A stretch of DNA of 64,000 bases from G963677085 sp963677085 (GCA_963677085.2 CAXXFH010000004.1:2170001-2234000), one strand, 5' to 3'. Shown: positions 51,235 to 60,481, numbered from the stretch's first letter. The notes: generated from the sequence alone by a model not told the origin. Numbers and translations are program-made.

Positions 51235-51603
51235 ATGCCTACCCCCAAAAAACGCTATCATTGGATCGATTTCGACACGATTTCTCCCGTGCCTTGCCCG
51301 TGTGGTCAGGCACGGCGGGCATTTGCCGACAATTCGGCCTTCCCCGGCACTCTCCACCGCACACACATTACTACCGAGGCCAAGCTACACTATCACCAGC
51401 GACTTACGGAGACGTATTATATATTGGAGTGCAGTCCGGACGCCCAAATCCAACTCGACGACGATCGAATACCCCTGAAGCCCGGCATGGCGATCGTCAT
51501 CCCACCCGGCGTGCGGCATCGGGCCATCGGAGAGATGACCGTGTTGAACGTCGTGCTACCCGAATTCGACCCGGCCGATGAGTTCGTCGTCGACGGGGAG
51601 TGA
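51235..51603 (+). CDS. Single-domain cupin protein
   Basis: 122 residues from ATG 51235; the open frame continues upstream through non-coding sequence. Cupin motif 1 is LHYHQRLTETYYILE with its His-x-His and Glu metal ligands; motif 2 is PGMAIVIPPGVRHRAIG with the second His. The N-terminal strand carries CPCGQARRAF. Small cupins bind a metal and act as isomerases, dioxygenases or sugar-binding proteins; none can be chosen. Cytoplasmic, single gene. Confidence 0.88.
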   Translation: MPTPKKRYHWIDFDTISPVPCPCGQARRAFADNSAFPGTLHRTHITTEAKLHYHQRLTETYYILECSPDAQIQLDDDRIPLKPGMAIVIPPGVRHRAIGEMTVLNVVLPEFDPADEFVVDGE

Positions 51604-51841
51604 GGGATCAGGGGGTAGGGGCGAGAGACGAGGGGCGAGCGAAAGGTCTCTCGGATCTCCTGGTTCCCACGCTTTGCGGGGGGACCCGAGCTGGGACGCT
51701 TTGCGTCCCTGGCCTGCGACAAGAAGTTGACTTGCGGAAGACCCATGACGCGAAACGTCAAAGACGTGCGTTCCCACGCGAATCGCGGGAACGAGAGAAC
51801 CGAAGACAAACCTCTGAATTCCTACCATTATTCTACTTGCC

Positions 51842-53500
51842 ATGAATCCACATCGCGAAGTTGTCCGTCGTCTGCTGTTGGGCCACACAACCATTCTACT
51901 GCTACTGCTCAGCGGTACCGCCTCGCACGCTGCTGATTGGCCGCAATGGGGTGGTTTGCCGGCGCGGAACAACGTGTCGACCGCGACCAAGCTTCCCACG
52001 CAATGGAACGTGGGCGATTTCGAACGCAAGACGGGCCGCTGGCTGAACGACTCGGCCGAAAACATCCGCTGGGTCGCCCGGCTGGGAACTACCACCTACG
52101 GCACGCCCGTCGTCGCTGGCGACCGAGTCTATTGTGCGACCAACAACGGCGCCGGCTACTTGGCTCGTTACCCGGCCGAGGTCGATCTCGGTTGCCTGCT
52201 TTGCTTCGACAGGACCAATGGGCGTTTCGGTTGGCAGCTTTCCCGCGAGAAGCTGGCCGCCGGGCGTTCGGTCGATTGGCCCGAGCAGGGCATCTGTTCC
52301 GTGCCGCTGGTCGAAGGCGATCGGCTTTGGGTGGTGACGAACCGTTGCGAGGTGGCCTGTCTCGACGCCGACGGCTTTTACGACAACCGAAACGACGGAC
52401 CCTATACCGAGGAACCCGCCACGACCGGTCGGCAACTCGACCGGCATGAGGCCGACATCGTCTGGTGCTTCGACATGATGAAAGAATTGGGCGTGGTGCC
52501 GCACAACATGGCAAGTTGTTCGGTCACGGCCGCCGGCGATTTGGTATTCGTTCTCACGGCCAACGGCGTCGACGAAACGCATGAAAACATCCCGGCGCCC
52601 GACGCGCCGAGCTTCATCGCGCTCGACAAGACGACCGGCAAGCTTGTGTGGGCCGACAACTCGCCGGGCCGCAACATCCTGCACGGTCAATGGGCCTCGC
52701 CAGCCTACGCGGTGCTTGGCGGGGTTCCCCAGGCGATTTTTCCCGGCGGCGACGGTTGGCTCTACAGCTTTCGGGCTGAGGCCACCGCGTCGGGCAAACC
52801 CGAGTTGCTTTGGAAGTTCGATTGCAATCCCAAGGACTCCGTTTGGGAAGAAGGCGGCATGGGCGAGCGTAGCAGTATTATTGCCACGCCCGTGATTCAT
52901 CAAGGCAAGGTCTACATCGCCACCGGTCAAGATCCTGAGTACGGTGAAGGCCCGGGCCATCTCTGGTGTATCGATCCCACCCGGCGCGGCGACGTAAGTG
53001 CCACGCTGGTAGTCGACCGCCAGGGCAAGCCCGTCGCGCCGCGACGAACGGTGGCCGTCGACGTCGAGGCCGGCGAGCAGATCAAGCCGAACCCCAACTC
53101 GGCGGCCGTGTGGCACTACTCGGGCAACGACGCCAATGGCGACGGCGAACTGGAGTTTGAAGAAGCCATGCATCGCACACTAAGCATGGTGGCCATCAAA
53201 GACGGCCTGCTGGTTACAGCCGACATCGCCGGGCTGGTCCATTGTCTCGACGCTACGACGGGCAAACCCCATTGGACCTACGATATGATGGCCGCCGTGT
53301 GGGGATCGCCGCTGATCGCCGACGGTAAAATCTACCTCGGCGACGAAGACGGCGACGTGGCCGTGTTCGAGTTGTCGCCCAAGCAAGAGTTGCTGGCCGA
53401 GAACAACATGGGGTCCAGCGTTTACGGCACGGCCGTGGCAGTCGACGGCGTGCTGTATATCGCTACGCGAACACATCTGGTGGCGATTGGGAGAGACTAG
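51842..53500 (+). CDS. Exported PQQ-type beta-propeller protein with an EF-hand loop
   Basis: 552 residues. Signal peptide MNPHREVVRRLLLGHTTILL, ending near SHAADWPQWGG, the usual start of planctomycete PQQ-propeller proteins. Blade motifs recur: TTYGTPVVAGDRVYCATN, LDATTGKPHWTYDMMAAVWG, ADGKIYLGDEDGDVAVFEL, GTAVAVDGVLYIATRTHL. DANGDGELEFEE at about 430-441 is an EF-hand calcium loop inside the propeller. These proteins are thought to be quinoprotein-like or structural; no PQQ cofactor genes are nearby. Periplasmic. RBS weak. Confidence 0.92.
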   Translation: MNPHREVVRRLLLGHTTILLLLLSGTASHAADWPQWGGLPARNNVSTATKLPTQWNVGDFERKTGRWLNDSAENIRWVARLGTTTYGTPVVAGDRVYCATNNGAGYLARYPAEVDLGCLLCFDRTNGRFGWQLSREKLAAGRSVDWPEQGICSVPLVEGDRLWVVTNRCEVACLDADGFYDNRNDGPYTEEPATTGRQLDRHEADIVWCFDMMKELGVVPHNMASCSVTAAGDLVFVLTANGVDETHENIPAPDAPSFIALDKTTGKLVWADNSPGRNILHGQWASPAYAVLGGVPQAIFPGGDGWLYSFRAEATASGKPELLWKFDCNPKDSVWEEGGMGERSSIIATPVIHQGKVYIATGQDPEYGEGPGHLWCIDPTRRGDVSATLVVDRQGKPVAPRRTVAVDVEAGEQIKPNPNSAAVWHYSGNDANGDGELEFEEAMHRTLSMVAIKDGLLVTADIAGLVHCLDATTGKPHWTYDMMAAVWGSPLIADGKIYLGDEDGDVAVFELSPKQELLAENNMGSSVYGTAVAVDGVLYIATRTHLVAIGRD

Positions 53501-53604
53501 AGGCTGGAGGTTAGGGCTAGAGACGAGAGACGAAGGAAAAGAGGCGGCGGGGTGCCTCACGCTTGCGTGGCCATGCGATCCGATTTTTCACTGCCAACGG
53601 GTAG

Positions 53605-53695
53605 CCCCGATAGCTCTGCTATCGGGGCGGCGCAGCCGCGAGAGGCGTGAGTAATCGGCTGAAGCCTCGGCACCCCGATAGCAGAGCTATCGGGG
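53605..53695. repeat. Family E paired hairpins
   Basis: Two 23-bp hairpins, CCCCGATAGC-3 nt-GCTATCGGGG at 53605-53627 and its exact reverse complement at 53673-53695, flank 45 bases. Same inverted-pair design as families C and D. Located just before the isochorismatase-ThuA gene. Confidence 0.85.
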
Positions 53696-53756
53696 CCACC
53701 CGCTGCCAGGGGCGACCTAACGTGTTGGCGAGATTCATTCACCACCGAGGAATATC

Positions 53757-55307
53757 ATGAATCGTATTTGTTGTTTGGTAGTCGCTCTGATCACGGTCCT
53801 CCTCGTTGCCACATCGAGCCGGGCCGAAGAGGGTGCCCCGAAAACGCTGAAGCTGCAAACCCGGCAGCGGGTGGCAAACCCAGAAAACAAAGACCAGTTC
53901 AAGATCGTCTACAAGACGGTCGAGTGGGATCCTCAAAAAACGGCCGTCATCGTCTGTGATATGTGGGACAAGCACGGTTGCACGGCGGCCGCGGTTCGGG
54001 TGGCTGAAATGGCGCCGCGCGTGAATCAGTTCGTCGCCGAGGCCCGGCGCCGTGGTGCCCTGATCATCCACGCCCCCAGCGATACGATGAAATTCTACAA
54101 GGATCACCCCGGTCGGAAACTGGTGCTCGACGCGCCGAAGATCGAGACCGAAAAGCCGTTGAAGCGTTGGTGTTCGCTGGACGAAGAACGCGAGCCACCA
54201 CTGCCGATCGACGACAGCGATGGTGGTTGCGACAGCTCACGCACGCCCGGCCGACCGTGGACCCGGCAGATCAAAACCATCGAGATCAAGCCGGGCGACG
54301 CCATCGACGACAGTCCGGCCGTTTTCAACCTGCTGGCCCAACGCGGGATCGACAACGTGGTCATTCTCGGCGTGCACACCAACATGTGCGTGCTCGGCCG
54401 GGCGTTTGGTATCCGCCAGATGGTTGGCCAGGGGAAAAATGTAGTGTTGGTCCGCGACTTGACCGACGCCATGTACAACCCGGCCAAGCGACCGCAGGTA
54501 AGCCACTTCCGCGGCACGGAACTGGTGGTCGAGCATATCGAAAAGCACTGGTGCCCGACGATCACCAGTTGCGACCTGCTCGACAGTCCGTCGTTCGTGT
54601 TCAAGGCCGACAAACGCCCGCACGTTGCGTTCCTCGTCAGCGACGACCACTACCATGCCGACAAAACCATGCCGCCCTACGCCCAATGGCTACGGCAGCA
54701 ATACGGCTTGCGGTGCACCGTGTTGCACGGCGAGGGCAAGGCCGATATCCCGCACCTCGACGAGCTTCAAACGGCCGACGTGCTGATCGTCTTCGTGCGC
54801 CGTTTGCTGCTGCCTAAAGAGCAATTGGCCAAAATCCGCAGTTACATCGACGCGGGCAAGCCGGTCGTCGGACTGCGTACGGCCAGTCATGCTTTTTGTC
54901 TGCGCAAGGGCGATCCGCCGGCCGGTTGCGGCGATTGGCCCGAGTTCGACCACGACGTGCTCGGCGGCAGCTACACCAACCACGGCCCGAACGACGTTGG
55001 AAGCGATATTGCTCCGGCCCCCGATGCGGCCGACCATCCGCTCCTTCGCGATGTGAAGCCTGAGAAATGGCACAGCAACGGGTCGCTCTACTTCACGGCG
55101 CCGATCGCCGATGGCTCCACCCTTGTGCAGGTGGGTACCATTCCAGGACGCAGCGAGCCGGTCACCTGGACGCGCACGTACCACGGCGGCCGCGTCGTCT
55201 ACAGTTCCCTGGGCCATTGGGACGACTTCAAAGAGCCGCCGTTCCGCACGTTGCTGCGCAACGCCATCTACTGGGCGATGGATCGGCCGGTGCCGGAGAC
55301 GAAATAG
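53757..55307 (+). CDS. Exported isochorismatase-ThuA fusion protein
   Basis: 516 residues. Signal peptide MNRICCLVVALITVLLVATS ends near SRAEE. The first domain (about 50-265) is an isochorismatase-like Cys hydrolase: VIVCDMWDKHGC and nucleophile region GVHTNMCVLGRAFG. The second (about 285-512) is ThuA-like: VAFLVSDDHYHADKTMP, LRTASHAFCL and HGGRVVYSSLGHWDDF. ThuA proteins take part in disaccharide (trehalose) metabolism. The fusion is found mainly in planctomycetes, as far as I know; its substrate is unknown. AGGAATATC precedes the ATG. Periplasmic by its signal. Confidence 0.9.
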   Translation: MNRICCLVVALITVLLVATSSRAEEGAPKTLKLQTRQRVANPENKDQFKIVYKTVEWDPQKTAVIVCDMWDKHGCTAAAVRVAEMAPRVNQFVAEARRRGALIIHAPSDTMKFYKDHPGRKLVLDAPKIETEKPLKRWCSLDEEREPPLPIDDSDGGCDSSRTPGRPWTRQIKTIEIKPGDAIDDSPAVFNLLAQRGIDNVVILGVHTNMCVLGRAFGIRQMVGQGKNVVLVRDLTDAMYNPAKRPQVSHFRGTELVVEHIEKHWCPTITSCDLLDSPSFVFKADKRPHVAFLVSDDHYHADKTMPPYAQWLRQQYGLRCTVLHGEGKADIPHLDELQTADVLIVFVRRLLLPKEQLAKIRSYIDAGKPVVGLRTASHAFCLRKGDPPAGCGDWPEFDHDVLGGSYTNHGPNDVGSDIAPAPDAADHPLLRDVKPEKWHSNGSLYFTAPIADGSTLVQVGTIPGRSEPVTWTRTYHGGRVVYSSLGHWDDFKEPPFRTLLRNAIYWAMDRPVPETK

Positions 55308-55337
55308 CGTAAGGCTTCGGCTTCAAGATATTGAATT

Positions 55338-55400
55338 GGGTGCCACTGGCTGCTTGCCAGCCAGTGCTGATTACGGGCATACAAGCTGCCCGTGGCACCC
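55338..55400. repeat. Family C double-hairpin element (best example)
   Basis: GGGTGCCA and TGGCACCC enclose CACTGGCTGCTTGCCAGCCA and CGGGCATACAAGCTGCCCG. Loops contain GCTTG and CAAGC. It lies in the convergent gap with mnmA. Confidence 0.85.
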
Positions 55401-55510
55401 AACTATGAAAGTTGACCAAGCACTGGGGTTCGACGCGAAGCGTCCGAAAGTGCGTTCCCACGCGAAGCATGGGAACGAGCGAATTACTGTCCACTACCCA
55501 CTGTCTACTA

Positions 55511-56671
55511 CTAATCGATCCACCCGCCGCCAAGCACCCGGTCGTCCTGATAGCAAACGGCCGCTTGGCCGGGGGCGACGCCGTGGCATGGCTCGTCGAA
55601 GCGGACGCGAAAACGATCGTCGGCAAGCACCTCGACCGTGGCCGGATAGGCCGGGCTGCGGTAGCGGATCTTCACTTCGCAGCGGAACCTCGTTTCGCAC
55701 GGTGGGCTCGACGCGTCGGGCTGCGATGCGAGGTCATTCACATCAACCAACCAATTGGCTTCCGAAGCCGTTAACCGGTCGCAGGCCAATTCGTCTTTAG
55801 CGCCCAACACCACGCGTCGCGTATCTGGCTCGATGCGGACTACGTAGCGTGGCTCGCCGAACGCCAACCCAAGTCCCTTGCGTTGGCCGATGGTAAACCG
55901 CTCGATGCCGTCGTGGTGTCCGACCACTTGGCCCTCGGTGGTCACGAACTGGCCCGACGTGTCGCGGTCGCCGCGTCGCTGGCGAACGAACCGCGCGTGG
56001 TCGTTGTCGGGCACGAAGCAAATCTCCTGGCTGTCGCGCTTCTCGGCCACGCGAAGGCCCAGGCGTGCGGCAATGTCGCGGATTTCGTCCTTGTGGTGTT
56101 CGCCTACGGGAAACAGCAGCCGCGAAAGCAACGAACGGCGAATGCCGAACAACACGTACGCTTGGTCCTTGCCCGAGTCGACGCCGCGACAAAGGGCCAA
56201 CTGGCCGTCGCGCTGAACGAGCCGCGCGTAGTGGCCGGTGGCCACGTAGTCGGCGCCCACGCTGTCGGCGTAGTCGAACAACTTGCCGAACTTCAGCCAG
56301 GTGTTGCACACGATGCACGGGTTGGGTGTACGGCCGGCCGTGTACTGGTCGACGAAGTAGTCGACGATCCGTCCGAACTCGTGTTCGAAGTTCACCGCGT
56401 AGAACGGGATATCGAGCGCGTGGGCCACGCGTCGGGCATCCTCGGCATCGGCCTCGCTGCAACAGCCCTGCTTGTGAGCCGTTTGGTTGGGCGTTTGTCC
56501 TGGTGTTTGCTCCGTTGCCTCATTTTCTTTGGCTGGCAAGCGACATGTTTGTTCGAGTGCTTGCCCATGGCGCATGAACAACCCGATTACCTCGTGGCCC
56601 GCCTCGCGCAGCAGCCACGCGGCCGTACTGCTATCGACTCCACCAGACATGGCCAGGACAACTCGGGACAT
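55511..56671 (-). CDS. mnmA: tRNA 2-thiouridine(34) synthase MnmA
   Basis: 386 residues from ATG 56671. PP-loop SGGVDSSTAAWLL binds ATP. The catalytic pair of Cys lies in TPNPCIVCNTWLKFG and SQEICFVPDND. GHYARL and a C-terminal beta-barrel (VRFDEPCHGVAPGQAAVCY) are conserved. It adds sulfur to U34 of tRNAs for Lys, Glu and Gln. An insert of about 30 residues near 40-70 (Thr/Gln/Pro-rich, NEATEQTPGQTPNQTAHKQG) is not in the E. coli enzyme. A weak site precedes the ATG. Cytoplasmic. The MnmE-like GTPase at the window end modifies the same base position. Confidence 0.95.
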   Translation of the reverse strand: MSRVVLAMSGGVDSSTAAWLLREAGHEVIGLFMRHGQALEQTCRLPAKENEATEQTPGQTPNQTAHKQGCCSEADAEDARRVAHALDIPFYAVNFEHEFGRIVDYFVDQYTAGRTPNPCIVCNTWLKFGKLFDYADSVGADYVATGHYARLVQRDGQLALCRGVDSGKDQAYVLFGIRRSLLSRLLFPVGEHHKDEIRDIAARLGLRVAEKRDSQEICFVPDNDHARFVRQRRGDRDTSGQFVTTEGQVVGHHDGIERFTIGQRKGLGLAFGEPRYVVRIEPDTRRVVLGAKDELACDRLTASEANWLVDVNDLASQPDASSPPCETRFRCEVKIRYRSPAYPATVEVLADDRFRVRFDEPCHGVAPGQAAVCYQDDRVLGGGWID

Positions 56672-56994
56672 AATGATACGTACGGAAAACGAGATTCGGG
56701 GATCAAATCGAATACAAAGTCGTCGCCCTACAGCATGCATAGCCACGGCCACTGGTCGTGGAAGGCCCCATCACGGCGGCAACCCACTCTCGAAGTCTAG
56801 CGGCGCCCGAGCGAAGAAAAAAGGGCTCGTCCGGCCGACTCGCGCCGGGCGGCGTCGCATTTGCCGCTCGGGCACGGAAAGGCGATCCGGTGGTTGGCGG
56901 CCCCCGCTGGTGTGGTGGGCAGTCGTCTTCCCGGCTTGAAGCCGTTCGGTATAATTAACGGTTTGTGGCTTCAATCATTGCCGGGAGAAGTGTA
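56672..56994. promoter_or_regulatory. Divergent region with the prfB promoter area
   Basis: TATAAT at 56950-56955 lies 40 bases before the prfB ATG and is a plausible -10 element; no good -35 box stands before it. No gene seen. Confidence 0.45.
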
Positions 56995-58096
56995 ATGGAC
57001 AGAGAGCTTATCGACCGTGCCGAAGCGATTCAGGAGCGGATTCTCCAGCTACGAGACTCTCTTTGACTACCCAGGTAAGCAATCCAAGGTGAAGGCCATC
57101 GAGCAGAAGATGGCGGCGGCCGATTTCTGGAACAACCAGGAGCAGGCCCAGGGTGTGGTGGCCGAACTCAAGGGACTGAAAGCCCTTCTGAATCCGTTGG
57201 ACGATACAATTCAGCAGGCCGACGACCTGACGGCCATGATCGAGATGGCCGAGGAAGACGAAAGCTTCGCGGCCGAAGTGCCCGGCGAAATCGAGCGGCT
57301 GGAAGAGGTGCTTGAGGACCTTGAGCTGAAGGCCCTCTTAAGCGGCCCCTTGGACAACAACGCGGCGATCCTCTCGATCAACGCTCGCGACGGCGGTACC
57401 GATGCCAACGACTGGGCCGAAATGCTTCTGCGCATGTACATCTCTTGGGCGCAGAAAAACGATTACGATACCGAACTGCTCGATCGCCAGGACAATGAGG
57501 AGGCGGGCATTAATAGCGCGACGATCGTCGTGCGCGGGCCGATGGCCTATGGCTACCTGAAGGGCGAGTCGGGCATGCACCGGCTGGTGCGAATCAGTCC
57601 GTTCAACTCGGAAGGCAAACGACAGACCAGCTTTGCCGCGGTCGACGTGTCGCCCGAGGTGAGTACGAACGTGCAGATCGAAGTCGACTGGGACAAAGAC
57701 GTCCGCGAGGACACGTTCCGCGCAAGCGGCGCGGGCGGTCAGCACGTCAACAAAACTTCCAGCGCCATCCGGCTGACACACGCGCCTTCGGGCGTGGTCG
57801 TGCAGTGTCAGAACGAGCGGAGTCAGCATAAGAATCGGGCTACCGCGCGGAAAATGCTACTGGCCCAATTGGCCCGGCAAGAAGAAGAAAAACGCGAGGC
57901 CGAGCAGGCCGCCAAACACAACGAGAAGCCCAAGGTGGGCTTCGGCTCGCAAATCCGCAACTACTTCTTGCATCCCGATCAGCGGGTGAAAGACGCCCGA
58001 ACGGGGCACCTGATGGGCAACTTCCACAACGTGCTCGACGGCAACATCCAAGAGTTCCTCGACGCCTTCCTCCGCTGGCGAGTGAAGGGAAAGTAG
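56995..58096 (+). CDS. prfB: Peptide chain release factor 2, with programmed +1 frameshift
   Basis: 366 residues when the frameshift is made. Translation starts at ATG 56995 (GGGAGAAG four bases before) and reaches CTT TGA C at 57061-57067. A +1 shift on CTT continues in LDYPGKQSKVKAIEQKM. UGA is itself an RF2 stop, so low RF2 favours the shift: autoregulation. The stop-reading tripeptide SPF is in RISPFNSEGK, and the catalytic GGQ in GAGGQHVNKTSSAIRL. It ends translation at UGA and UAA. An upstream SD-like purine run at E. coli spacing is not clear. Length matches E. coli RF2 (365). Confidence 0.96.
57061..57067 (+). promoter_or_regulatory. Programmed +1 frameshift site of prfB
   Basis: CTT TGA C: in-frame UGA after 23 sense codons, exactly the conserved RF2 recoding heptamer. 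The downstream frame from GAC (57065) stays open to the stop at 58096. Confidence 0.93.
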
Positions 58097-58138
58097 TGGT
58101 CCGTGGATAGAAGTTCTTACTCGCCAATCATCCAAGGC

Positions 58139-58158
58139 CCAGGGGTTGAAACCCCTGG
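58139..58158. repeat. Short palindrome after prfB
   Basis: CCAGGGGTTGAAACCCCTGG is a near-perfect 20-bp palindrome, 40 bases after prfB stop; a dispersed hairpin or weak terminator. Confidence 0.45.
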
Positions 58159-58274
58159 TATGGAAGCCACCCGGTTCAGCACTCATCCCGAAACTCGATG
58201 GTACTTGGGGCTTCATCGGTCATTGCGGTTTGGTTATTCTCGTTGATTCTTTTACTCAGTTGCTCAGTTAGGTC

Positions 58275-58664
58275 ATGCTTACCGAACGCGTCGAAAAACT
58301 TTGCCAGGAATACACCGGCCAGTACGTGGTTGTCGATGACTCGCGAGCCGAGTTGCAGCGGTTCGCCGGCCACAAAGGTCGGGTAAAGACGATCAACTTC
58401 AACGGCCGTGCCTTGGTTCAATTCGAAGGCCCCGACCCGGGCTGGTACGACCTCGAGCTGGACTTTCTCAAGGTGCTCGACAACCTGGAGCCCGAAGCAG
58501 AGGAAGCGAAGCCAGAGGCCGAAGTCGTCGAACCGACTCCGGCGTCTCCGCCCACAGCTCCGGCAGAACCCGAGCCGACGGAGACCCTGTCACGACTGGA
58601 ATTAGCCCGACTCGAAAAGGAAGCCGCAGATCGGGCCGCGGAACAGAGGGAAACAAATCCGTAA
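58275..58664 (+). CDS. Small acidic protein with a KOW/SH3-like N-terminus
   Basis: 129 residues. Residues 20-70 (GHKGRVKTINFNGRALVQFE and WYDLELDFLKVLD) look like a small KOW/SH3-type beta-barrel. The C-terminal 60 residues are Glu/Pro/Ala-rich and probably disordered, ending in a charged helix (RLELARLEKEAADRAAEQRE). No signal or membrane segment. I do not know a characterised relative. The composition is normal for the window; ribosome-binding site poor. It is probably a planctomycete-specific gene. Confidence 0.7.
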   Translation: MLTERVEKLCQEYTGQYVVVDDSRAELQRFAGHKGRVKTINFNGRALVQFEGPDPGWYDLELDFLKVLDNLEPEAEEAKPEAEVVEPTPASPPTAPAEPEPTETLSRLELARLEKEAADRAAEQRETNP

Positions 58665-58793
58665 GCCATGCTTCAGCATGGCGCGGCCGACACCGCAACC
58701 AGGCGAGAAATCGTTCCCGTTGGCCGCTTTCTTTGACGAAAATCCGCTCTCGTCTCCAAACCAGAGCTTGTGAACCAGAATACCACGCTCCCT

Positions 58794-59933
58794 CTACTTC
58801 ACCTGCAGCATCCTCTCCAGCGCCAGCAACGCATCGCGGGCCGTTTCGGCGTCGACTTCGATTACGTTGACCACATGCCCTGCGGCCAGGTTTTCCAGCG
58901 ACCAGCAGAGGTGGGCCAAGTCGATGCGGTACATCGTTGCACACATGCAAACCACCGGCGAGAGAAAGTGAATCTCTTGTTCGGGATACTGCTGCTTGAG
59001 CCGGTTGACCATGTGTAGCTCGGTGCCCACGGCCCAGCGTGTGCCGGGGGCCGCCTTGTCGACGGCCTCCAGAATGGCGCCGGTCGAGCCCACCACATCG
59101 GCCTCGTCGACCACGTCCATGCGGCACTCGGGGTGGACCATAATCTTGATGTCGGGATATTTCTCGCGGAACTGCGCCACGTGTTCCGGCAGAAACATCT
59201 GATGCACGCTGCAGTGGCCTTGCCACAATAGCACCCGGCTGTCGCGGATGGCCTCGTCGGTGTTGCCGCCCAGTTCGTCCTTGCGAGGGTTCCACACGGG
59301 CATTTGCTCGAGCGGCACGCCCATTGCTCGGGCCGTGTTGCGACCCAGATGCTGGTCGGGGAAGAAGAGCACCCGGCTGCGTCGGGCGAAGGCCCACTCG
59401 AGCGCCGGTCTGGCGTTGGACGACGTGCAGACGATTCCCCCGTGCCGCCCGCAAAACGCTTTCAACGACGCGGCCGAATTCACGTAGGTTATGGGCATCA
59501 CGTCGTCGATGTCGATCACCTCGGCCAACTGTTCCCAGCAGTCTTCCACCTGATCGATTTCGGCCATGTCGGCCAGCGAGCAGCCGGCGTCCATGTCGGG
59601 CAACACAACGGTTACCCGACGGCCGTCGCGCTCGGCCAATCGCTCGGGCCGGTTGGCCAGGATGTCGGCCGTTTCGGCCATGAAATGCACGCCGCAGAAA
59701 GCGATGTACTGGCAGTCGGTGTTTTCGGCAGCCAGGGCGCTGAGTTTATAGCTGTCGCCCCGCAGGTCGGACAGCGCGATCACGTCGTCCTGCTGATAGT
59801 GATGGCCCAAGATCAACAGCCGAGGGCCCAGCGCGTCGCGAATCTTTTGGATCCGCGCGGTCAGCTCCTCGTTGCTGAGCGACTTGTACGGTTGCAGATC
59901 GAACGGGGGTGAGATAGTTTGTTCGGTAATCAT
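58794..59933 (-). CDS. nadA: Quinolinate synthase A
   Basis: 379 residues. Three conserved Cys ligands for the [4Fe-4S] cluster: FCGVHFMAETADIL, VCTSSNARPALEWA and HPECRMDVVDEADVVGSTGA. GHHYQQDDVIALSDLRGDSY and YVNSAASLKAFC are also typical. It condenses iminoaspartate with dihydroxyacetone phosphate to quinolinate in NAD synthesis. nadB and nadC are not adjacent. The FxsA-like gene lies 14 bases upstream on the same strand and may be co-transcribed. Oxygen-sensitive cluster. Confidence 0.96.
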   Translation of the reverse strand: MITEQTISPPFDLQPYKSLSNEELTARIQKIRDALGPRLLILGHHYQQDDVIALSDLRGDSYKLSALAAENTDCQYIAFCGVHFMAETADILANRPERLAERDGRRVTVVLPDMDAGCSLADMAEIDQVEDCWEQLAEVIDIDDVMPITYVNSAASLKAFCGRHGGIVCTSSNARPALEWAFARRSRVLFFPDQHLGRNTARAMGVPLEQMPVWNPRKDELGGNTDEAIRDSRVLLWQGHCSVHQMFLPEHVAQFREKYPDIKIMVHPECRMDVVDEADVVGSTGAILEAVDKAAPGTRWAVGTELHMVNRLKQQYPEQEIHFLSPVVCMCATMYRIDLAHLCWSLENLAAGHVVNVIEVDAETARDALLALERMLQVK

Positions 59934-59947
59934 GGGATGTGGGTCGT

Positions 59948-60481
59948 TTAGCTCGTTGTTTTGTCGTCGGCATCCTTCGCGTCGGCATTGATCACTTTCA
60001 CGTCGATGATCCGGTCGCCGCCGGGGTGCATCGTTTCGGGCCGCTCATCGTCGGTTTGCTCGTCTTCGCCGAAGTAGTCTCGCGGATACCCATTCCAATT
60101 CTGGCCGGGCGACATCACGTGGATTTGGCTCTTAAAACGGTGGGTTAGCCACCGTTTTACCACCGTACGGAACGGCGGAATCAGCAACGCGAAGCCGACC
60201 AGGTCGGTCAACACCCCAGGTGTGACCAGCAAGGCCCCGGCCACGAGGATCATCAGGGCGTCCAGCAGGGAGTCACCCGGAAGCCGGCCTGCGGCCAACT
60301 CCTGATGTACCCGTTGCCAGCACCGCAAGCCCTCGTGCCGAGCCAGCGCCGCTCCCACGATGCCGGTGATCAGCACCACGGCCAGCGTAAATTGCCAGCT
60401 CGTAGCGTCGGCCAGCGCCAGCAACAGCATCAGTTCCGCGAGCGGGACGATGGTGAACAGCAAAAACAGGCGAGCAAGCAT
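59948..60481 (-). CDS. fxsA: FxsA-family membrane protein
   Basis: 177 residues. The FxsA domain spans 1-130: an N-terminal segment FLLFTIVPLAELMLLLALAD, then TLAVVLITGIVGAALARHEG and DALMILVAGALLVTPGVLTD, with GFALLIPPFR after. FxsA of E. coli lowers F-plasmid exclusion of phage T7; the general role is unknown. The C-terminus (130-177) is acidic and variable. It reads into nadA after a 14-base gap. Inner membrane. Confidence 0.92.
   Translation of the reverse strand: MLARLFLLFTIVPLAELMLLLALADATSWQFTLAVVLITGIVGAALARHEGLRCWQRVHQELAAGRLPGDSLLDALMILVAGALLVTPGVLTDLVGFALLIPPFRTVVKRWLTHRFKSQIHVMSPGQNWNGYPRDYFGEDEQTDDERPETMHPGGDRIIDVKVINADAKDADDKTTS

Noticed and set aside
51902..53173. 423-codon minus-strand frame opposite the PQQ propeller gene
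   Set aside because: Antisense shadow; the plus-strand gene has signal peptide and family motifs.
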